Shown: positions 43,570-52,341, counted from the first letter of the stretch. The stretch: DNA of 64,000 nt from Azophilus sp965116165 (GCA_965116165.1 OZ220484.1:2728001-2792000), one strand, 5' to 3'. Numbers and translations: made by a program. The notes: a model not told the origin generated them from the letters alone.

Positions 43570-44784
43570 CTAGGCCATTGACCCACCGGGATCTACGACA
43601 CCGAAAACTTCATCATCCATCTTGGCCGTTCGTAACGGTAAGGCTGCCAACGGCGGCAAGTTGTTGCTAGGTCTATCTAGGTAGAAATATGCTGTCGAGG
43701 AGTAATCATCGCCAGCGCGATAAAAGTTTGTTGAGCCTATTGGAAATGATTCGCCCATTATATCCGCTGGCGGATCTAATGAGGCCAATAGTCGATTCAC
43801 AATTGCTTTGCGTGATCTCATGTTCTCTGTCTTGTCACGCTCAATTACTCCGACTGGGCGAACAAAAACGTCTACCTTTGAAAGTGATCGTAATTTCTCT
43901 GTACTGGCGCTTCCAATAATCTGGATCGTCACGCAACAGTCCTCATCAAAGTACACAGGGTCATCTGTATGAAACCGATAGAAAGAGTAAAGTTCATGCG
44001 ATGAATCCATGTATCCCGACAAAAGCGATCCTTGGTACCGACCTTGAAATTCACCCTGTCCCCAGCCAGTACCTATATAGTCTTCTGTTCCGGTACCTAC
44101 TAACGTCGCCAATTTTGCATCTCCGTCGAGATATATCTTAACTTCTCCTTCCCCAATCCATGTTCCAGAGTATTCTGTATTTCCTATTATTCCAATGTTG
44201 GATCCAATAAACCTACCGCGTCCAACAATTTTCGGAAGGATCTTGAAGTCCACTCCCGCAGAGCAGGAAAGATTGCGGTGCCAGTACGAGTGAAAGTACA
44301 AGACATCGGTGTCGTGACAGGTCACTTCAAGATAGCTGATATCGTAAAACAGCATGACGTAATAGGGTGATTCATTGCTTATTTCAATTTGAGCCGAGGT
44401 ACGAAATGGCATCGGGATAGTGCAATTCAAAGATCGTGCTTCTGGACTGGAAAAAAGATCATTTTCAAATGGCCTCATAATAGCAAGCCCCATACCAAAG
44501 AAATCGACGAGTGGTGCTGATACCGCAGGTGTTTTCATATTGTCCCAATACATATCGATCCGTAGCATCCTGCGGAGTTCTGGGACAATCGTAAAATTCC
44601 CGGTCATCCATATTCTTCTTATCAAACCCGAGCCACGTACATTAAATATTGTCTCCGTTGAATATGGAGACAGCAAAATATAGGGGTTTCCTTTGGCCCC
44701 AGCATTCTCAGAACCGCCTTTACCCTGTTGTCCACTCATGTTTTCTGGGCTTACCCATCGTGTGCGGGTTCCCTTACTCGGCAT
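43570..44784 (-). CDS. GH172-family (DUF2961) glycoside hydrolase, first
   Basis: A 404-residue DUF2961 protein without a signal peptide. The family core is GEGEVKIYLDGDAKLATLVG and GTGTEDYIGTGWGQGEFQGR. The Glu residues of GEGE and TEDY correspond to the region of the catalytic pair in GH172. Characterised GH172 enzymes are exo-D-arabinofuranosidases or alpha-D-fructofuranosidases. In a locus with fucose/arabinose oxidation genes, a D-arabinofuranoside substrate is attractive. Family members are trimers or larger. The start lacks a clear Shine-Dalgarno. Confidence 0.85.
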   Translation of the reverse strand: MPSKGTRTRWVSPENMSGQQGKGGSENAGAKGNPYILLSPYSTETIFNVRGSGLIRRIWMTGNFTIVPELRRMLRIDMYWDNMKTPAVSAPLVDFFGMGLAIMRPFENDLFSSPEARSLNCTIPMPFRTSAQIEISNESPYYVMLFYDISYLEVTCHDTDVLYFHSYWHRNLSCSAGVDFKILPKIVGRGRFIGSNIGIIGNTEYSGTWIGEGEVKIYLDGDAKLATLVGTGTEDYIGTGWGQGEFQGRYQGSLLSGYMDSSHELYSFYRFHTDDPVYFDEDCCVTIQIIGSASTEKLRSLSKVDVFVRPVGVIERDKTENMRSRKAIVNRLLASLDPPADIMGESFPIGSTNFYRAGDDYSSTAYFYLDRPSNNLPPLAALPLRTAKMDDEVFGVVDPGGSMA

Positions 44785-44908
44785 TTTATAAAGATTAATT
44801 TGAGAAATCAGACCATTCCTTTCAATCAGATGTAGGAAATATCCCCTTTCGAGATTTCACTGTTTGTTAGCCAATCGAAGATTAACTATCTGTCGAGACC
44901 ATTCCATA

Positions 44909-46039
44909 CTAGTTTATTTCCATATAATCTCGATCCGGCAATTCCGGAAACGGACTCGTCGGCAGTGCTTGATACCAAAACGCAACAGATGACAGATCGT
45001 CTTGGAGAGGAAGGTAGCGACGCGTCGATATATCACCACCCCAAACGCCAAAATCTCGCCAGCCCAAAGGCTGAACAGTGACACGAAGACCATCACGAAA
45101 TCTCACAGGATCTGCAATGTGCCATCGATACATGCCAAATCTCTGCTGCGATCTATAGACACCATCCGGTCGAATTATCTGTGGCAGTCCGGCATATGGA
45201 GTTGTGTACTCTTTATAAGAGTTGGCCAAATCATTTCTCACAGCGCCAGGATCGAAGTTAAAGGATCCAAGGAAATAGTCCTCGGTCCCAGTACTGCAAA
45301 TGGTAGGAAAAGTGTGATCATCATCAAGATAAAATTTGAACTCACCCTCACCCCACCATCCTGAATTGTTTACCCCCCAGGCCATATACGTTCCTACATA
45401 GTGACCTTGGCCACTGATGCCATCAAGAAGTGTGTAGGGCTGCTTATATGGAACGGGATTCTCACGCCGAAATTGCGCGTGAAAATAGCCGAAGTCCTCT
45501 GGAACTTCTGTTATCGTGTAGTTGATCTGGTAGTAAACGATTGCTTTACGCCTATCATCGCGATTTTCCAGTGTGATAAACGCCGACTTGCTATAAGGCA
45601 TTTCCCAAAAACAGTTAAATGCCATGCCGGGATTAACGCAAACTGGCAGTGACGACACATGAGCGTATTGCTCTAGGCCACAGCAGAAAAAATCTCCTAG
45701 CGGAACCTCAACGGATGGGTTTTCTTGTCCGTTCCAATACATGCGTAGAATTAGGTCGCGATTTCTGACTCCAGAAGCGGTAATCCAAATCTGTTTAATA
45801 GCACCGCATTCCGATATCGCCGCAAGTTCTTCTACTTCCGTCGGCGCAATCTCAATTGAGGGTGATATCTTCCAGCCAATGCCAAGGTCACGGGCCGCCG
45901 TCGCTCCTGTGCCCTCAGTAGCCGCAGCCCCTTTTCCTATTTCCCCAGTCGGATTCTCTGGAGATATGGAACGCGACCTAGCCGAGGATAGCCGACTTAA
46001 ATTCCCCAGGCTCATATTTAATCCGTTAAATTTTTTCAT
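44909..46039 (-). CDS. GH172-family (DUF2961) glycoside hydrolase, second
   Basis: A 376-residue DUF2961 protein, a divergent paralogue of the gene at 43570. The core motifs are WWGEGEFKFYLDDDHTFPTI and CSTGTEDYFLGSFNF, and YRWHIADPVRFRDGLRVTVQ follows. It has no signal peptide. The start at ATG 46039 (MKKFNGLN) is preferred to GTG 46063. It lies 10 bases after the symporter stop. Two different copies may act on different linkages or form a hetero-oligomer. Confidence 0.86.
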   Translation of the reverse strand: MKKFNGLNMSLGNLSRLSSARSRSISPENPTGEIGKGAAATEGTGATAARDLGIGWKISPSIEIAPTEVEELAAISECGAIKQIWITASGVRNRDLILRMYWNGQENPSVEVPLGDFFCCGLEQYAHVSSLPVCVNPGMAFNCFWEMPYSKSAFITLENRDDRRKAIVYYQINYTITEVPEDFGYFHAQFRRENPVPYKQPYTLLDGISGQGHYVGTYMAWGVNNSGWWGEGEFKFYLDDDHTFPTICSTGTEDYFLGSFNFDPGAVRNDLANSYKEYTTPYAGLPQIIRPDGVYRSQQRFGMYRWHIADPVRFRDGLRVTVQPLGWRDFGVWGGDISTRRYLPLQDDLSSVAFWYQALPTSPFPELPDRDYMEIN

Positions 46040-46049
46040 ATCTGATGTC

Positions 46050-47399
46050 TTACTTGACGGCACGAAGCTGTGCTAAAAATCGAGCATTCTCATGAACTAC
46101 CAGAGAATTTAATTTCATTTTTGAGAGAATCAGAGCGGCTATGGCAAAACCCACTGCTGGAGCAAGTGTGAATATCTTCAGAATGCCAGAAATGGCTACC
46201 TCACTCTGTTCTACCCCACCGCTTTCATAGCCATAGGTAGCCAATAAATATGTTGCGATTGAACCTCCAAAAGCCAGCCCTAGCTTTAAGGAAAATAATG
46301 TAAAAGAGGCAATTAGTCCGTCGAGTCTTCTTTTGAACTTAATCTCGCCATAGTCGGTAACATCGGCCATGGCAGAGAAAATGAGTGGGGCCATCATCTG
46401 ATTGAAAAATCCAACAAATAGCTGCATCAACATTATTGAAAAAATATGTTCTGGACTAATGAAATATGTTCCCAGAGAAAGTCCTGAACTAATAACCAAA
46501 AGCATAATCCAAGATTTTTTCTTACATATATATTTGGTAAGAAGTGCCGCCATCCCACTACCAAATATTCCCCCAAACATCCACAATGATAAAAACAGGG
46601 GTAACATGGCACCGTCGGAACCCACGTAATATGTCACGTAGTAAACTGCCATCGTAGCCTTGATTGTTTGCGCAGTAACCATAGTGAGAACTACGGCTCC
46701 TAGAATCATCCATTGATCATTGGTTAAGACCTGTTTAACGTCCTTAATTATTCCTCTATTTCCAAAATCAACTGGCTTAACACGTTCCCTTGTTGATAGA
46801 AAACAGATAATGAATAGCACGACTGAGAAGCCTGCCATTATCGCCATTGCCTGCTGGTAACCAGATGCCTTATCGCCTTGACCAAGGAACTCAGCGAGAG
46901 GAATAAGTAGGGCTGTTACTGCCAGACCGCCTACTGTGGCCGCGACAAATCTATAAGAGTTTAAAGATATTCTTTCCTCTACGTCAGAGGTCATTACGCT
47001 ACCAAGCGCAAAATAGGGTATGTTGGTGGCGGTAAAAAGGAGCATCAACAACCCGTAGGTGACATACGCGTATAGAATCTTTCCCTGTGTCGATGTGTCC
47101 GGAACTACGAAGGCAAGAATCGAGGCAAGGGCATATGGGACACAAAGGAACAAAAGATAGGGCCTGTACTTACCCCACCGTGAATTGGTTCGGTCAACGA
47201 TCATTCCCATCGCTGGGTCTGTAATGGCATCAAGCAGCCGGACGAAAAAGAATATTGTTGCTACCGTTGCCGCCGATATACCAAATACGTCGGTATAGTA
47301 GTAAGCAAGAAGCAGCACAACCGATTGGTATACGAAGTTACCCCCCATATCTCCCAAACTAAAACCTATCTTCTCCCAAACGCTCAGCTTTACGTTCAT
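46050..47399 (-). CDS. GPH-family sugar:cation symporter (MFS)
   Basis: A 449-residue, 12-helix transporter of the glycoside-pentoside-hexuronide:cation type. It starts MNVKLSVWEKIGFSLGDMGG. Signature parts are FFFVRLLDAITDPAMGMIVD, RTNSRWGKYRPYLL and FSAMADVTDYGEIKFKRRLD. GPH proteins import glycosides or free sugars with H+ or Na+. The long upstream frame overlaps the lactonase gene and is not coding. ATG 47399 is the family start. Two symporters in one operon suggest one for monosaccharide and one for oligosaccharide. Confidence 0.9.
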   Translation of the reverse strand: MNVKLSVWEKIGFSLGDMGGNFVYQSVVLLLAYYYTDVFGISAATVATIFFFVRLLDAITDPAMGMIVDRTNSRWGKYRPYLLFLCVPYALASILAFVVPDTSTQGKILYAYVTYGLLMLLFTATNIPYFALGSVMTSDVEERISLNSYRFVAATVGGLAVTALLIPLAEFLGQGDKASGYQQAMAIMAGFSVVLFIICFLSTRERVKPVDFGNRGIIKDVKQVLTNDQWMILGAVVLTMVTAQTIKATMAVYYVTYYVGSDGAMLPLFLSLWMFGGIFGSGMAALLTKYICKKKSWIMLLVISSGLSLGTYFISPEHIFSIMLMQLFVGFFNQMMAPLIFSAMADVTDYGEIKFKRRLDGLIASFTLFSLKLGLAFGGSIATYLLATYGYESGGVEQSEVAISGILKIFTLAPAVGFAIAALILSKMKLNSLVVHENARFLAQLRAVK

Positions 47400-47448
47400 G
47401 GTGGGTTGCTTGCTTTGGAGACTGGGATTTGTATATGGATCAGCCAGT

Positions 47449-48300
47449 TCATTCCCTTTTATTCCCGTAGTTTCGGGGTTGATAAAAACGAACGGCGTTG
47501 CCACCCCAAATGGCCTTGCGCGCTGGGGCGGGTAATTTGTTCGCCCAACACTCGCATAGACGGCGCCACTCCCGATACGACCCATTCAGATTTAGAACCG
47601 GCCAATCGCTGCCCCATATAAGGCGGTCGACACCGAACACCCGAAGCAAATGGTTCATGTAAGGCAGTACCTGTTGGTGGGGCTGTCTGGCATCTGCCTC
47701 CGTGAATAGACCGGAGAGCTTGCAAAAACATCGGCGGTGGTCGGCCAACACCGCAAGCTCCCGCGCCCAAGGCTGCCAGTGGCTCTCGGCAATTCGTGGC
47801 TTGCCGCCATGGTTGATCACAACACGAAGCTCGGGGTGGCGGTCGAGAAGACGAGCGATATGCGGTAGATGAATGGGCGTTACCAGGGCGTCGAAGGTCA
47901 AATCTGCTTGGACCAAGTCGTGGAAGATAGGGCCAAACGCCGGGTTCAGAATCCAGGCCGGGTTTTCGATATCTTGAAGCATCGGCCGAACCCCCACGAA
48001 TTTCGGATGGTGGGCGAACTCTGCGAGGTGCTTGAGTGCTTCGGTGGGGTGGTTCATGTCGACCCAGCCAACCACTCCAGCAACGAACGGCTGCTGATCG
48101 GAAAGTGCCAGAAGCCAACGGGTCTCCGCGACCGTGGGCGCGGCTTGGACCAGAACGGTGCCGGCAATGTTCGCCTCGGCAAGCAAAGGGGTAAGATCGG
48201 CGGGCCCGTAGTCTCGGAATAGAACATGCAGATCCCGCGTGATCCATCCGTAGTCGCCGCGTTCCAACGACCAGAAGTGCTGATGGGCATCAATCTTCAT
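47449..48300 (-). CDS. L-fuconolactonase (amidohydrolase family)
   Basis: A 283-residue amidohydrolase of the COG3618 lactonase group. It starts MKIDAHQHFW (H-x-H metal site), continues with FVGVRPMLQDIENPAWILNP, then VVINHGGKPRI, and has WGSDWPVLNL near the end. Such enzymes hydrolyse L-fucono-1,5-lactone, often also D-arabinonolactone. Its ATG overlaps the stop of the aldose dehydrogenase (ATGA), matching consecutive reactions in the pathway. Confidence 0.9.
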   Translation of the reverse strand: MKIDAHQHFWSLERGDYGWITRDLHVLFRDYGPADLTPLLAEANIAGTVLVQAAPTVAETRWLLALSDQQPFVAGVVGWVDMNHPTEALKHLAEFAHHPKFVGVRPMLQDIENPAWILNPAFGPIFHDLVQADLTFDALVTPIHLPHIARLLDRHPELRVVINHGGKPRIAESHWQPWARELAVLADHRRCFCKLSGLFTEADARQPHQQVLPYMNHLLRVFGVDRLIWGSDWPVLNLNGSYREWRRLCECWANKLPAPARKAIWGGNAVRFYQPRNYGNKRE

Positions 48301-49352
48301 CAGTCTCTTCGGGATAATCCGCCCGGCGTCGGTGCGCCTTCATGAAGCAAGCCATCCTTTTTCAAGGCATCCCAGAACTCGAGCGGAATGGCGCACTTCA
48401 TGAGATCCAGGGTGTTATCCAACTGTGTACGACTGTCGATCCCAGGAATTACCGATATGACGCTGGGGTGTGCCAATGGAAATTGGAGAGCGGCTGCCGC
48501 CAAAGGAACATTATAGCGTGCGCACACAGTTTCCAGCGCTGTGACCCGCTTCAGTACTGCGGGAGGGGCGCTGACATAGTTGTAGTGGGCGGATGTGCCC
48601 GCGCCCGTCGCCAATATCCCAGAGTTGTAGGGGCCACCGATGATCAGGCGGACATTGGCCGCCTCGCACTTCGGCAATAGACTGTTTAGCGCGCCCTGCT
48701 CAAGAAGGGTGTAGCGGCCCGCGAGCAAGAACAGATCCCAGTCGCCATGGTCCAGAACCCGTTCGCAGATCTCGCATTCGTTAACACCTAGGCCGATAGC
48801 TTGGATACCGCCATCGGCCCGCAACTCCATCATGGCCTCGAACCCACCGTTCAAGGCCTGCTGAAAGTAGTATTCGTGTCTATTCCCGTGAGTTTCCTCG
48901 CCAAGATCGTGCATCAGCAGTAACTCGATACGCGGCAGCCCCAACCGCTGCAAACTGTCCTCGTAGGAGCGGAGAATGCCATCCCGGCTATAGTCAAAAG
49001 CGATTTCGAACGGCATGGGCGAGTGGAAACCGTGGCGCTCTCGGGCATAGCCGGCGGGTCGCAGCAATCGTCCCGCCTTGGTGGAGAGCACATGCTGCTG
49101 TCGTTCAGGGTCACGCAGTGCATCGCCCAAGCGGCGTTCGCTGAGACCCTGGCCGTAGTGCGGTGCCGTGTCGAACAGGCGTATGCCGTTTTGCCAGGCG
49201 TGGTCGATCAGTTCGCGGGCCGCCTGATCGGTTATGGATCGATACAGGTTCCCCAATGGCGCGCCTCCAAGCCCCAGGCCCGACGTTTGGTTCAAGAGGG
49301 CGATGATCGCGTTGGGATTGCGTTTGGGCAGGGATTGTGGGGTGGGGGACAC
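48300..49352 (-). CDS. Aldo/keto reductase, L-fucose (D-threo-aldose) 1-dehydrogenase
   Basis: A 350-residue aldo/keto reductase. The catalytic tetrad is visible as Asp/Tyr in LFDTAPHYGQGLSE, Lys in LSTKAGRL, and His in ELLLMHDLGEETHG. GLGLGGAPLGNLYR at the start is typical of D-threo-aldose 1-dehydrogenases, which oxidise L-fucose and D-arabinose to lactones with NAD(P). It starts at GTG 49352, 3 bases after the dehydratase stop, and overlaps the lactonase start. Confidence 0.9.
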   Translation of the reverse strand: MSPTPQSLPKRNPNAIIALLNQTSGLGLGGAPLGNLYRSITDQAARELIDHAWQNGIRLFDTAPHYGQGLSERRLGDALRDPERQQHVLSTKAGRLLRPAGYARERHGFHSPMPFEIAFDYSRDGILRSYEDSLQRLGLPRIELLLMHDLGEETHGNRHEYYFQQALNGGFEAMMELRADGGIQAIGLGVNECEICERVLDHGDWDLFLLAGRYTLLEQGALNSLLPKCEAANVRLIIGGPYNSGILATGAGTSAHYNYVSAPPAVLKRVTALETVCARYNVPLAAAALQFPLAHPSVISVIPGIDSRTQLDNTLDLMKCAIPLEFWDALKKDGLLHEGAPTPGGLSRRD

Positions 49353-49355
49353 AGA

Positions 49356-50678
49356 TCAATCCAAAGAAGCGTGGGTCGTACGCCGTCCATGCCATTTCAC
49401 GCCACCGGGATAGCTGTAGTCGGTGATGGATTCCGGATACATTTTGATACTGAAGCCTGGTTGCGAAGGCGCCAGATAGCGTCCGTTCCGCAGTTCGCAA
49501 GGATCTTCGAAGTGCTCGTGCAGGTGGTCCACATATTCGATGACGCGATCACCAATATGGCCACTGATGCACAGGTAGTCGATCATCGAGTAGTGCTGCA
49601 CATACTCGCAAAGGCCCACCCCGCCGGCGTGAGGGCAAACGATCTTGCCGTATTTCGCCGCCAGCATGTAAATCGTTAATATCTCGTTGAGTCCGCCAAG
49701 GCGACAGGCGTCGATTTGCACGATATCCACCGCGTCCTGAGCGATGAGCTGCTTAAAGATCACCCGATTTTGGCAATGCTCGCCAGTGGCCACTTGGACA
49801 TGCCGCAGCGCCCGCTTGATCTTGCGGTGACCCAGGATGTCATCCGGTGACGTGGGTTCTTCGATAAACCATGGGGAGAACACCTCCAATTCCCGCATCC
49901 AGCCTATGGCTTCGTCCACCTCCCAAGCCTGATTCGCGTCCAGCATCAGCACAATGTCGTCGCCCAAGGTCTCTCGTACAATGGCGCACCGCCGAATGTC
50001 ATCCCGCAAATCCATCCCCACTTTCAACTTGATGTGGCGGAATCCCTGCCACCTCGCCTCGAGACAAAGCCGTCTCAGCTTTTCGTCGCTATAACCCAAC
50101 CAACCGGCGGATGTGGTGTAGGCGGGATAGCCTGATCGCTCGAGGGCGGCGATGCGCGCCGCCTTGGTGGGTGCGAGTGCGTTAACCATATCGAGGGCTT
50201 CATCCCGGTTCAGAACATCTGTTACGTAGGAATAGTCTAGGCAATCGACAAACTGCTCCGCGGGCAGGTCGGCGATCAGGCGCCATACGGGTTTGCTGAC
50301 CTTGCGTGCCCACATATCCCACACAGCATTGACCACGGCGCCCAATGCCATATGCACTACGCCCTTCTCCGGCCCCAGCCATCTTAGCTGACTGTCCGAC
50401 TTGAAATGATTGTAAAAAGCTCCAATATCGCGCTGGATTTCCCCAAGATCCCATCCGATGCAAAGGTGACGCATGGTCTTGATCGCCTCGCAACAAAGGT
50501 CGTTCCCACGACCTATTGTGAAGATCAGACCATAGCCCTTGTCGCTCTGCTCGGTAACGAGTTCCACATAGGCTGCGGAATAGTCCGGATCATGATTGGT
50601 TGCATCGGAGCCATCAAGGGTATCCGATGTGGGGAAGCGGACATCATGGGTCGCCAAATGGACTATACGGTTGCTCAT
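49356..50678 (-). CDS. fucD: L-fuconate dehydratase (enolase superfamily)
   Basis: A 440-residue enolase-superfamily dehydratase. It shows SNRIVHLATHDVRFPTSDTL at the start, base Lys in HIKLKVGMDLRDD, metal ligands in LDANQAW (Asp), FIEEPTSPDD (Glu) and ATGEHCQNR (Glu), and general base/acid His in CPHAGGVGLCEYVQH. These match L-fuconate dehydratase and human ENOSF1 and set it apart from other sugar-acid dehydratases. It converts L-fuconate to 2-keto-3-deoxy-L-fuconate. Related D-arabinonate is a common side substrate. ATG 50678 is preferred to TTG 50696. First gene of the minus-strand operon. Confidence 0.93.
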   Translation of the reverse strand: MSNRIVHLATHDVRFPTSDTLDGSDATNHDPDYSAAYVELVTEQSDKGYGLIFTIGRGNDLCCEAIKTMRHLCIGWDLGEIQRDIGAFYNHFKSDSQLRWLGPEKGVVHMALGAVVNAVWDMWARKVSKPVWRLIADLPAEQFVDCLDYSYVTDVLNRDEALDMVNALAPTKAARIAALERSGYPAYTTSAGWLGYSDEKLRRLCLEARWQGFRHIKLKVGMDLRDDIRRCAIVRETLGDDIVLMLDANQAWEVDEAIGWMRELEVFSPWFIEEPTSPDDILGHRKIKRALRHVQVATGEHCQNRVIFKQLIAQDAVDIVQIDACRLGGLNEILTIYMLAAKYGKIVCPHAGGVGLCEYVQHYSMIDYLCISGHIGDRVIEYVDHLHEHFEDPCELRNGRYLAPSQPGFSIKMYPESITDYSYPGGVKWHGRRTTHASLD

Positions 50679-50699
50679 GGGGATCAAATCGGTCAAAGT

Positions 50700-50712
50700 T
50701 CACATATAAACA
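50700..50712. promoter_or_regulatory. Candidate operator in the fucD-fucU divergent promoter
   Basis: TCACATATAAACA matches 12 of 13 bases with TCATATATAAACA before the GH141-like gene. The following ATCATTTTTATAAATGA makes a loose inverted repeat with it. The whole divergent region is only 98 bases long. Confidence 0.35.
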
Positions 50713-50776
50713 TCATTTTTATAAATGAGCAATTTTTTGGGTCGATTTTGTTGCCCAAGCTGATTAGGAAACCAAC

Positions 50777-51232
50777 ATGTTGAAAGGAATCGACCCATTG
50801 CTTGGGCCGGATTTTTTGAAGTTGCTTAGGGAAATGGGGCACGGAGATGAACTCGCCATCGTCGATGCCAATTTCCCAGCCGCAAGCCATGCGCAACGGC
50901 TGCTTCGCTATGATGGCGAGTCGGCTATCCGGATATTGCGGGCGGTCGTGTCGGTGATGCCGTTGGACACCTATGTGGATGCTCCAGTCCACACCATGGA
51001 AGTGGTCGGCGAGCCTGCTACGGTGCCTCCCATAGTGGCCGAGTTTCGAGCGATGATAAAAGCCGCACACGGAAAACCACTGCGCTGTGCAACGCTCGTG
51101 AGGGAGGCATTTTACGAACGCGCCAAAAGATCGTTCGCCATAGTCGCGACCGGTGAGCGACGCCTGTACGGGAATGTGCTGCTTACAAAGGGCGTCCTTC
51201 CACCCCTACCGTCCGTAACGCCAAATACCTAA
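50777..51232 (+). CDS. fucU: L-fucose mutarotase FucU (RbsD/FucU family)
   Basis: A 151-residue protein that begins MLKGIDPLLGPDFLKLLREM, GHGDELAIVDANFPA (catalytic His/Asp region), continues VMPLDTYVDAPVHTMEVVGE, and ends REAFYERAKRSFAIVATGER and YGNVLLTKGV. It interconverts alpha- and beta-L-fucose (and D-arabinose anomers), feeding the anomer used by the dehydrogenase. It is complete. The stop TAA (51230-51232) contains the TA target of the adjoining family A repeat. Divergent from fucD. Confidence 0.93.
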   Translation: MLKGIDPLLGPDFLKLLREMGHGDELAIVDANFPAASHAQRLLRYDGESAIRILRAVVSVMPLDTYVDAPVHTMEVVGEPATVPPIVAEFRAMIKAAHGKPLRCATLVREAFYERAKRSFAIVATGERRLYGNVLLTKGVLPPLPSVTPNT

Positions 51233-51332
51233 GGAAGGTCTGAACAATTCGATAGAGCAGCATTTATCTGATCGTAAATTATTGATTTTATTAATTTATA
51301 TGCCGAGACCACAGGGTTGATCAGGGGTTCAC
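51232..51332 (+). repeat. MITE family A, copy 7 (at fucU stop)
   Basis: It starts AGGAAGGTCTGAACAATTCG right after the TA of the fucU stop codon and ends with a diverged GATCAGGGGTTC. The right flank no longer shows TA. It separates fucU from the IclR gene, and the convergent arrangement makes a role as a shared transcript end possible. Confidence 0.82.
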
Positions 51333-51516
51333 CAATGGAAAGGCGCAGGTTTTTCAGTTCGCGAAATCTTTCCCGAGCTCGTGAAAAAGCGATTGACGAG
51401 CTCGGTTGGTTCGACTCTCGGGGTACAAAGGACAACGGCACATAGGAGCTAACCGCGTCTTTCAAGGCACCAAGGACGGCTCTGGGCGAGGGGAAAGCCG
51501 CTCCCGGAGGGCGATT

Positions 51517-52284
51517 TCATATTCCACCGGAAAGTTCCGAAATACGCTTGCCCGCCTCTGTCAAATAATGAATGCGATCCTTGCGCCGCAGCGAGTCGCC
51601 CCGAACGGAAATGCAGGGCGCGGTCAGGGCCGCCACGGCTTCATCGTGCAGGAGTATGGGAACACTGATGTCCGTCACACCCTTGATGTACTGGCTTTTG
51701 GTCAGGTTGTAGCCGACTTGTCTGATCCCCCCCGCTGCGGCACGCAATTGCCCAACATCAAAATCCTCGATCTCAAGCCGCAGTTGAGACTCGATGCGCC
51801 TCTGGACCAAGGTGTTCTGATAGGCGTAGATGGTCAAGCCAGAGGACGAATTGGAGACCAGTTGATGGTGACCGACCCTTGTGGAAAAACTGACCGGCGT
51901 GGGTGCCTCGACCCGTGCGATCACCGACATTTGGGCGCCGGAAAGCACTGCCAAATGGCACGATTGCCAGATCTGGTCGCTGAGTTCGCGCATCACCGGC
52001 AGCGCCACCTCCAGCAGCGTCTTAATGCTCGGACGCTGTATGCCTAGCGAAAACAGCTTGTTGGAAAGGGTATATCCGTGCGACTGATCCTGCACGACAT
52101 ATCCCCGCGACTCCAATTCCTGGACCATGCGCATTATTTCGCTGCGCGAACGGCCCAGGCGGGTACAGATGAGCGGTAGTTTGAGGGGGCGTGGTTCGGT
52201 GGAGAGCAGTTCGAGGATTTCCAAGCCCTTGCGCAAAGCAGGTGCCGGTGACTTGTCCCGCCTGTCGGTTTTTCGATATTCCAT
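51517..52284 (-). CDS. IclR-family transcriptional regulator
   Basis: A 255-residue regulator. The N-terminal winged helix-turn-helix is ALRKGLEILELLSTEPRPLK, RLGRSRSEIMRMVQELESRG and YVVQDQSHGYTLSNKLFSLG. The C-terminal effector domain includes SCHLAVLSGAQMSVIARVEA and GYNLTKSQYIKGVTDISVPI. IclR members often control sugar-acid catabolism and respond to an intermediate such as a 2-keto-3-deoxy acid. It is the only regulator in the sugar locus, so it probably controls the divergent fucD/fucU promoters and the candidate operators. Confidence 0.9.
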   Translation of the reverse strand: MEYRKTDRRDKSPAPALRKGLEILELLSTEPRPLKLPLICTRLGRSRSEIMRMVQELESRGYVVQDQSHGYTLSNKLFSLGIQRPSIKTLLEVALPVMRELSDQIWQSCHLAVLSGAQMSVIARVEAPTPVSFSTRVGHHQLVSNSSSGLTIYAYQNTLVQRRIESQLRLEIEDFDVGQLRAAAGGIRQVGYNLTKSQYIKGVTDISVPILLHDEAVAALTAPCISVRGDSLRRKDRIHYLTEAGKRISELSGGI

Positions 52285-52341
52285 ACTTGGCTGTAGGACC
52301 GATAGAGCGGCGCTGCTCGCCCTACGGCGACGCCAACTGCC

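Noticed and set aside
47400..47585. N-terminal extension of the GPH symporter
   Set aside because: It overlaps the end of the lactonase gene and lacks transporter features; ATG 47399 matches the family start.
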